DNA from: Actinomycetes bacterium
Lineage (GTDB): Bacteria > Actinomycetota > Actinomycetes > Actinomycetales > Microbacteriaceae
DNA: 43,821 nucleotides
NCBI GenBank assembly: GCA_023431405.1
Contig: JAEYVZ010000040.1
Location: 1 to 43,821, forward strand
Reading direction: 5' to 3'
This document shows positions 39,963 through 43,821 of the stretch, one piece after another. The first letter of the stretch is position 1; every line of letters begins with the position of its first letter. Both the position numbers and the translations under genes were made by a program. Under the pieces are notes generated by a model. That model ran no database searches. It was given only the letters and a program-made list of their open reading frames with translations, and was not told the DNA's origin.

Positions 39963-39972
39963 ACTTATAAGT
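39963..39972 (+). promoter_or_regulatory. Palindromic AT-rich element with -10 box TATAAG
   Basis: ACTTATAAGT is a perfect 10-bp palindrome in AT-poor surroundings, and CCAG and CTGG flank it loosely. TATAAG (39966-39971) would place a transcript start near 39978, exactly where the stem-loops begin. Confidence 0.35.
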
Positions 39973-39976
39973 GCTG

Positions 39977-40095
39977 GAACGCTTCTGCGTTCGGTTGCCA
40001 GGGTCCTCAGGATCGGGCGACCTGCGAGCCGGTTTTCGGGTAACCGCTCGCAAGGCGAGGGGCGGGCGGCTTCGCCGCCCCTCGCCTCCCTCTCT
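39977..40095 (+). ncRNA. Candidate small structured RNA (four stem-loops and terminator)
   Basis: Four adjacent hairpins: GAACGC-TTCT-GCGTTC (39977-39992); GGTTGCC with GGCGACC (39993-39999 with 40016-40022, one U-G pair); GCGAG-c-CGGTT with AACCG-CTCGC (40024-40051, one bulge); and GGCGAGGGGCGG with CCGCCCCTCGCC (40054-40086), followed by CTCTCTTTAT. A -10-like box sits just before the first. No open frame explains them. I do not match it to a known RNA family. It could also be an elaborate accDE terminator. Confidence 0.35.
40054..40095 (+). terminator. Strong intrinsic terminator after accE
   Basis: A 12-bp GC stem (40054-40065 with 40075-40086) contains a competing perfect 7-bp inner hairpin (40064-40070 with 40074-40080), followed by a pyrimidine tail with TTT. 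It is the best intrinsic terminator in the window. Confidence 0.7.
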
Positions 40096-40097
40096 TT

Positions 40098-40244
40098 ATC
40101 GCCCGTCTGGCGATCTTCATCGCCCGTCTGGCGATCTTCATCGCGAGTGCGGCGATCTTCATCGCGAGTGCGGCGATCTTCATCGCCAGCGCGGCGATCT
40201 TCCTCGCCAGCGCGGCGATCTTCATCGTGAGTGCGGCGATCGCG
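40098..40244. repeat. Seven tandem 21-bp repeats
   Basis: The units follow ATCGCxxGTxxGGCGATCTTC: two copies with CCCGTCT, two with CGAGTGC, two with CCAGCGC and a last variant. Each junction forms GCGAT-CTTC-ATCGC, so hairpins recur every 21 bases, about two helix turns. On the minus strand the repeats read as heptads (KIAALAM)n in an open frame, but no ribosome site supports translation. Confidence 0.85.
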
Positions 40245-40281
40245 GCTCGGCGCGAGACGCGCGGCACACGCCTGCGGCCGC

Positions 40282-41319
40282 TCAGGCGCCGGCCGTGTCG
40301 GCGGCTGCTTCCGCGGAGGGCGCCGGCCACCGGATCTCGTGCCAGAGGTCGACGATCTCCTCGCCGTCAGGGTCGTCCTCGCTGCGCGAGCGCCCCACGA
40401 CCGTCACCGCGATGCCCTCGTGCTGCGCCGTGCGGATGAACACCCGCTCCGAATCGGCGTGCTCCAGGGTCGAGGCCAGCTCCTCCCGGATCGCCGCGAG
40501 CTGGTCCTCTGCCACCTCGTCGAGACCGCCTTCGTCGAGCATCGTCACATCCGTGCCGCGACGCCGCATCGCCTCCAGCTGCACCCGCACGCCGTCGTCG
40601 AGCAGACGACGCCCGCGAAGCTCGTCGCGCAGCTGTCCTTCTGCCAGGCGCGCCTGCGCGCGTTCCGCGTCGTCGAGATCGCCTCCGGTCTCGATGACAC
40701 GGGTGAGCACCGGTCCGGCCAGGGCGATGGCGCGCTGCACCGTCACCCGCCGTTCGCGACGGCGCCCCGCCTGCGAGGCGAGCCACTCCGACGAGGAGCG
40801 CTGCAGAGCCGTGAGTTCGGCGGTGTCGCGCGCCGAGCGCGCCATGAGGCCGGTGACGAGCTGCGCGATCCCCACCCAGACGACGGCGCCCACGGCTCCG
40901 AGCGAGAGGGTGCTGGCGATGCCGATCCAGAAGGTGCCGGTGATCGTGATGATCGCGACGCCGACCCACGCCGCCCACACGCGTCGGCGGACGACGAGGA
41001 TGGTCAACAGCGCGCTGATGCCGCCGAGGCCCCACGTCGCGTACGGCTTCAGCACGGCATCCGGGCCCGCGCCGTACCAGGTGGCATTGGGAACGAGCAC
41101 CGCCGCGGCGAGCGCCATGACCACCAGCCAGCTCGCGAGGGGCTCGGAGGCCGGCCCCCAGAAGATGCACAGCCAGGTGGTGACGAGGTACAGGCCGATG
41201 GCCGCCGCGACGACGAACGGCTGCTCCGGCATCGGCGACCACACGAACCCGCCCACGGCGAGGTACGCCGTGAACACGACGCCGAGCGCCGACAGCGCCG
41301 ACCGCATCGAGACCTTCAC
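40282..41319 (-). CDS. Membrane protein of unknown function, third gene of a two-component operon
   Basis: A 345-aa protein with about five membrane helices in the first 165 residues (e.g. AAAIGLYLVTTWLCIFWG, AVGAVVWVGIAQLVTGLM) and a long, charged helical cytosolic part (170-345) with GGDLDDAERAQARLAEGQL and HADSERVFIRTAQHEGIAV. Its plan echoes that of the kinase beside it, but it lacks the H-box and the N and G boxes of the ATPase domain, so it may be a degenerate kinase or a signalling partner. GTG 41319 overlaps the kinase stop (GTGA). No function is claimed. Confidence 0.75.
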   Translation of the reverse strand: MKVSMRSALSALGVVFTAYLAVGGFVWSPMPEQPFVVAAAIGLYLVTTWLCIFWGPASEPLASWLVVMALAAAVLVPNATWYGAGPDAVLKPYATWGLGGISALLTILVVRRRVWAAWVGVAIITITGTFWIGIASTLSLGAVGAVVWVGIAQLVTGLMARSARDTAELTALQRSSSEWLASQAGRRRERRVTVQRAIALAGPVLTRVIETGGDLDDAERAQARLAEGQLRDELRGRRLLDDGVRVQLEAMRRRGTDVTMLDEGGLDEVAEDQLAAIREELASTLEHADSERVFIRTAQHEGIAVTVVGRSRSEDDPDGEEIVDLWHEIRWPAPSAEAAADTAGA

Positions 41320-42566
41320 CGCGTCCTCCCCCAGTACAGCGTCACGCGCGTGCCGTCGAAGCCGCTCTCGACCTTCGCCGTCCCCCCGACCGCGGCGACG
41401 CGCGCCGAGATCGAGCCGCGGATGCCGAGACGGTCGTCGGGCACGGCGTTCGGGTCGAAGCCCGGCCCGGCATCGCCGATGAGGATCTCGACGTGGTCGT
41501 CGGCAGCGGCGACGGTGACGATGAGCCCGGCTGCGGCGGCGTGCTCGACGGAGTTGGCGATCGCCTGCGTGGTGGCCAGCACGAGCGCGCGGGAGACGCG
41601 TCCGGGAAGCGACCAGCCCTCCGGCGGGAGCTCGCTCATCACCTTCGGACCGCCTGCCTCAAGCGAGGCGCGGGCGAGGTCTTCGACGAAGGCCTCGAGC
41701 GGCACCGGGGCGTCGGGGCCTTCCCCGGCGTCCTGATCGACGTTGGCGAGGCGAGTGAGCGCCTCCCGTGCCATGGAGACGGCGAGCGAGCGCTCCCGCG
41801 GCGTGTGCGCGCGCTCCGCGGCGATGAGGGCGGCGAGCACGCTGTCGTGCATGAGGGCGGCGACCGCCACCCGCTCCCGCTCGGCCGCATCGGCGGCAGC
41901 GGCCTCCGCGTAGGAGCGCACCGCTTCGCGGCGCGCGGCGTCCATCTGCACCGAGATGGAGCGCAGCATCCACCCGAGGACGACGAACACGAGGGCGAGG
42001 ATGATGGCGAACACCACGTTGAGGATCGTCGCGAACAGGTCGTCGGTGCCGACCTGGATCGTGCGGACGACGCCGTAGAGCAGGGGGATGAACCCCGCCC
42101 ACAGGATCTGTATGGGCATCGGGAAGGCGAGCACCGCGGCGGCGGTGCCGACGTTCAGCAGGAACCAGATCCACGGCTCGCCGGCCGAGTACTCCTCCCG
42201 CCCCGCCGTGGCGATCGGCCACACGAGGAGGACGATGGGGAAGACGACGGCGAACACTCCCGCGCAGGCGCGCACGGCCAGGCCGCTGCACGCCGCGACG
42301 ACCATCACGATGAGGGGGACGAACACGGCGACGACCAGCGCCACGCGCCACAGCTCGCCCTCCTGTTCGGAATTGATCGAGTTGAGGAAGGCCTGGGCGC
42401 CGAGCACGGAGCAGCCGAAGCCGATCACGAGGCCGAGGATCCGCTCCATCCGCGCCTGCGAGAAGCGTTCGCTGCCCGCGGCGGTCGCCTCCCCGAGGGG
42501 GAGGACCGGCCTCAGCGCCACGGGGCCCGACAATGCAGGGCCCGAGAACGCGGGGTCAGGCGTCAC
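41316..42566 (-). CDS. Membrane sensor histidine kinase (HisKA_3/NarL-type system)
   Basis: A 416-aa kinase with six or seven membrane helices (about residues 45-220, with little extracellular sequence), then the dimerisation/phospho-acceptor helix with VAVAALMHDSVLAAL (His followed by Asp, as in HisKA_3), and a compact HATPase: ATTQAIANSVEHA (N box), GDAGPGFDP (G1), RLGIRGSISARVAAVGG (G2). The long helical membrane part suggests sensing of membrane or wall state. The start is taken as GTG 42566, with GAGGGTGA ahead, overlapping the end of the response-regulator gene by 11 bases; GTG 42572 is an alternative. The signal is unknown. Confidence 0.85.
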   Translation of the reverse strand: MTPDPAFSGPALSGPVALRPVLPLGEATAAGSERFSQARMERILGLVIGFGCSVLGAQAFLNSINSEQEGELWRVALVVAVFVPLIVMVVAACSGLAVRACAGVFAVVFPIVLLVWPIATAGREEYSAGEPWIWFLLNVGTAAAVLAFPMPIQILWAGFIPLLYGVVRTIQVGTDDLFATILNVVFAIILALVFVVLGWMLRSISVQMDAARREAVRSYAEAAAADAAERERVAVAALMHDSVLAALIAAERAHTPRERSLAVSMAREALTRLANVDQDAGEGPDAPVPLEAFVEDLARASLEAGGPKVMSELPPEGWSLPGRVSRALVLATTQAIANSVEHAAAAGLIVTVAAADDHVEILIGDAGPGFDPNAVPDDRLGIRGSISARVAAVGGTAKVESGFDGTRVTLYWGRTR

Positions 42567-43212
42567 CGTCACCCTCGGCCACCAGTCCGTCTTCCATGGC
42601 TCGCCGAAGGAGATCGACCTTCGTGGGCGCCGGACGGCCCACATCGATGTACTTCACGCGCACGCGCGTGATGTTCTCCTTCGCCGTCGAGTAGGCGATG
42701 CCCAGGCGATCGGCCACGGCCTTCAGCGGCAGTCCCGCCGCGTACAGGCGCAGCACGTCGCGCTCACGCGCAGACAGCTGCGCGTCGGCGAAGGCGCGGT
42801 CTCCGTCGACCGCGCTCGCCCACTCGACGTTGTCGAGCGGCTCTCCTCGCGCGACGATGCGGATCGCGCGGATGACGTCGTCGATGCGAGACGACTTGCT
42901 GACGACGCCGGCTGCCCCCGCCGCGAGCGCTTCACGCACGGCGGCGGGCCTGTCGGCGACGCTGTGGATGATCACCTGTGAGCCGTCGCGCACGAGACGC
43001 GTCACATTCTCGGTGACGGTCGTGCCGTCGCCGAGGGTGAGGTCGAGCACCACGACATCCGCAGGGCCCGTGCGGGACGAGACCCGCCATTTCAGGTAAT
43101 CGGTGACGGTGTCTCCCGAGAAGACCACGTCTTTGTTGGGGTCTCGGCCACACGCGGCTTCGAGCCCCAGGCGCACGGATTCGTGATCGTCGATGAAGGC
43201 GACACGAGTCAT
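42556..43212 (-). CDS. NarL/LuxR-family response regulator
   Basis: A 218-aa regulator. The receiver (1-120) has IDDHESVRLG with the acidic pair, VVVLDLTLGDG with phospho-acceptor Asp57, and VVSKSSRID with Lys106. The C-terminal LuxR-type helix-turn-helix (about 150-215) reads LSARERDVLRLYAAGLPLKA, then VADRLGIAYSTAKENITRV. The true start is ATG 43212, 8 bases after a TAGGCT box (leaderless); the longer upstream reading is a shadow of the methyltransferase gene. It is the first gene of the regulator-kinase-membrane protein operon. Confidence 0.92.
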   Translation of the reverse strand: MTRVAFIDDHESVRLGLEAACGRDPNKDVVFSGDTVTDYLKWRVSSRTGPADVVVLDLTLGDGTTVTENVTRLVRDGSQVIIHSVADRPAAVREALAAGAAGVVSKSSRIDDVIRAIRIVARGEPLDNVEWASAVDGDRAFADAQLSARERDVLRLYAAGLPLKAVADRLGIAYSTAKENITRVRVKYIDVGRPAPTKVDLLRRAMEDGLVAEGDGDA

Positions 43213-43219
43213 GGGGATC

Positions 43220-43225
43220 AGCCTA
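43220..43225 (-). promoter_or_regulatory. Leaderless -10 box of the response regulator operon
   Basis: TAGGCT on the minus strand ends 8 bases before ATG 43212. It overlaps the stop of the upstream methyltransferase gene. Confidence 0.5.
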
Positions 43226-43821
43226 ACGATCGGCGCGGTCGCGAGTGAGCAGAACCACCGCTTCGACGTGGTGCGAATGCGGGAAGAGGTCGAAGGCTCG
43301 CACGTCACCGGCGGCGTAGCCGAGCTCCCGGAACGTGCCGAGGTCGCGCGCGAGCGCCACCGGGTCGCACGCGACATACGCGACATGGGCGGGCCTGAGC
43401 GCCACGACGCGGCGGACCACGTCGCCGCCGGCGCCGGCGCGCGGCGGGTCGAGCACGACGATGCCGCGCTCCAGACGCGCGCGCTCGGCGGCGGATGCCG
43501 TGTCTTCCACGTGAGCGAGCCATCGGTCGACCCGGCCCGTCTCGGCGCGGGCGCCCACCCAGTCGGCGAGATTCTCGCCGGCGTGCTCGGTGGCGCGGGG
43601 GTCGGACTCGACCGTGGTGATGCGCGTGCCGCTGCCGCCGATGGTCGCCACCGCCGCCGCGAGAAGGCCGACACCGCCGTACAGGTCGAGATGCCACGCG
43701 TCCGGATCGACGATGCTCCGGCCGCCACCGCCGAGCACCTCGGTCAGCGCGGAGGTGAGGGTGTGCGCCGCAAGGCGGTGCACCTGCCAGAAGCCGCCGG
43801 CATCCACTCGGAACTCACGCC
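43223..43821 (-). CDS. TrmA/RumA-family RNA (uracil-5-)methyltransferase, C-terminal part
   Basis: The frame runs off the right edge. About 199 C-terminal codons are seen, beginning REFRVDAGGFWQVH, which matches the family's F-x-Q-V region. SAM motifs follow: LDLYGGVGLL, ITTVESDPRATEHAGENL, VVLDPPRAGA, and VAYVACDPVALARDL with the catalytic Cys, then DLFPHSHHVE. Enzymes of this group methylate uridine in 23S rRNA or tRNA. The N-terminal TRAM domain would lie outside the window, so the target cannot be chosen. Confidence 0.9.
   Translation of the reverse strand, partial: REFRVDAGGFWQVHRLAAHTLTSALTEVLGGGGRSIVDPDAWHLDLYGGVGLLAAAVATIGGSGTRITTVESDPRATEHAGENLADWVGARAETGRVDRWLAHVEDTASAAERARLERGIVVLDPPRAGAGGDVVRRVVALRPAHVAYVACDPVALARDLGTFRELGYAAGDVRAFDLFPHSHHVEAVVLLTRDRADR

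Larger units (their letters stand above)
39855..40281. other. 427-base gene-free stretch with hairpins and repeats
   Basis: No convincing gene lies between accE and the converging 40282 gene. In order it holds: an imperfect inverted repeat GACAT/ATGTC (39905-39922), the palindrome ACTTATAAGT (39963-39972), four packed stem-loops (39977-40086), a T-rich tail, and seven 21-bp tandem repeats (40098-40244). It is the only stretch over 300 bases without a gene. Confidence 0.85.

Noticed and set aside
40098..40244. CRISPR array
   Set aside because: The 21-bp units are directly adjacent with no unique spacers, and there are no cas genes nearby.
40007..40330. 107-codon minus-strand gene containing the heptad repeats
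   Set aside because: It overlaps the end of the 40282 gene, has no ribosome site, and the repeats explain the open frame. It is kept only as a finding to test.

Overview
The window is high-GC actinobacterial DNA that looks like Microbacterium or a close relative in Microbacteriaceae. The evidence is a WhiB regulator, an acyl-CoA carboxylase beta/epsilon pair, an LCP wall-polymer ligase, many GTG starts, and many start codons lying 7-9 bases after a TANNNT -10 box (leaderless transcripts). No rRNA, tRNA, IS element, phage gene or CRISPR array was seen.

Layout. Bases 1-2389 (minus): the N-terminal part of a GT2 glycosyltransferase, whiB, manA. Bases 2424-7559 (plus): two O-antigen-ligase-like membrane proteins and a tandem double TagF-type polyol-phosphate transferase. 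Bases 7643-9970 (minus): a secreted M23 metallopeptidase with seven FG-GAP repeats. Bases 10124-14629 (minus): a nonulosonic (sialic-type) acid operon, read as a GT-B enzyme, NeuA fused to a KdsC-like phosphatase, a NANS-like NeuB without SAF domain, and a putative glycosyltransferase. Bases 14654-25016: a pyruvyl-transferase-like gene, two paralogous GT2-GT4 fusion enzymes, a GT2 enzyme, an unknown protein, a CapD-like dehydratase and an SDR epimerase. Bases 25172-27910 (plus): ugd and an Acs1-type CDP-ribitol synthase. Bases 27926-29556 (minus): a Wzm/Wzt (TagGH) exporter. Bases 29722-33170 (minus): an SH3b wall protein and a glycosyltransferase. Bases 33203-37939 (minus): LCP ligase, purE, purK, a PH-domain protein, birA. 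Bases 38041-39854 (plus): accD-accE. A 427-base gene-free stretch with stacked hairpins and 21-bp repeats follows. Bases 40282-43821 (minus): a two-component system with a membrane partner, and a truncated TrmA-type RNA methyltransferase.

How it fits together. whiB-manA and LCP-purE-purK-PH-birA-accD-accE are old actinobacterial neighbours, in the same relative order as whiB2/manA and Rv3267-Rv3281 in Mycobacterium tuberculosis (recalled). About 30 kb of surface-polymer genes sits between them. It encodes precursor supply (CDP-ribitol, UDP-glucuronate, a 4,6-dehydrated UDP-sugar, a CMP-nonulosonate), assembly (glycosyltransferases, a double polyol-phosphate transferase), export (ABC), polymerisation or ligation (two Wzy/WaaL-like proteins) and attachment to peptidoglycan (LCP). 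I infer a ribitol-phosphate and nonulosonate-containing wall glycopolymer, perhaps of the teichulosonic acid kind. No initiating phosphoglycosyltransferase, Wzx flippase or NeuC epimerase is in the window.
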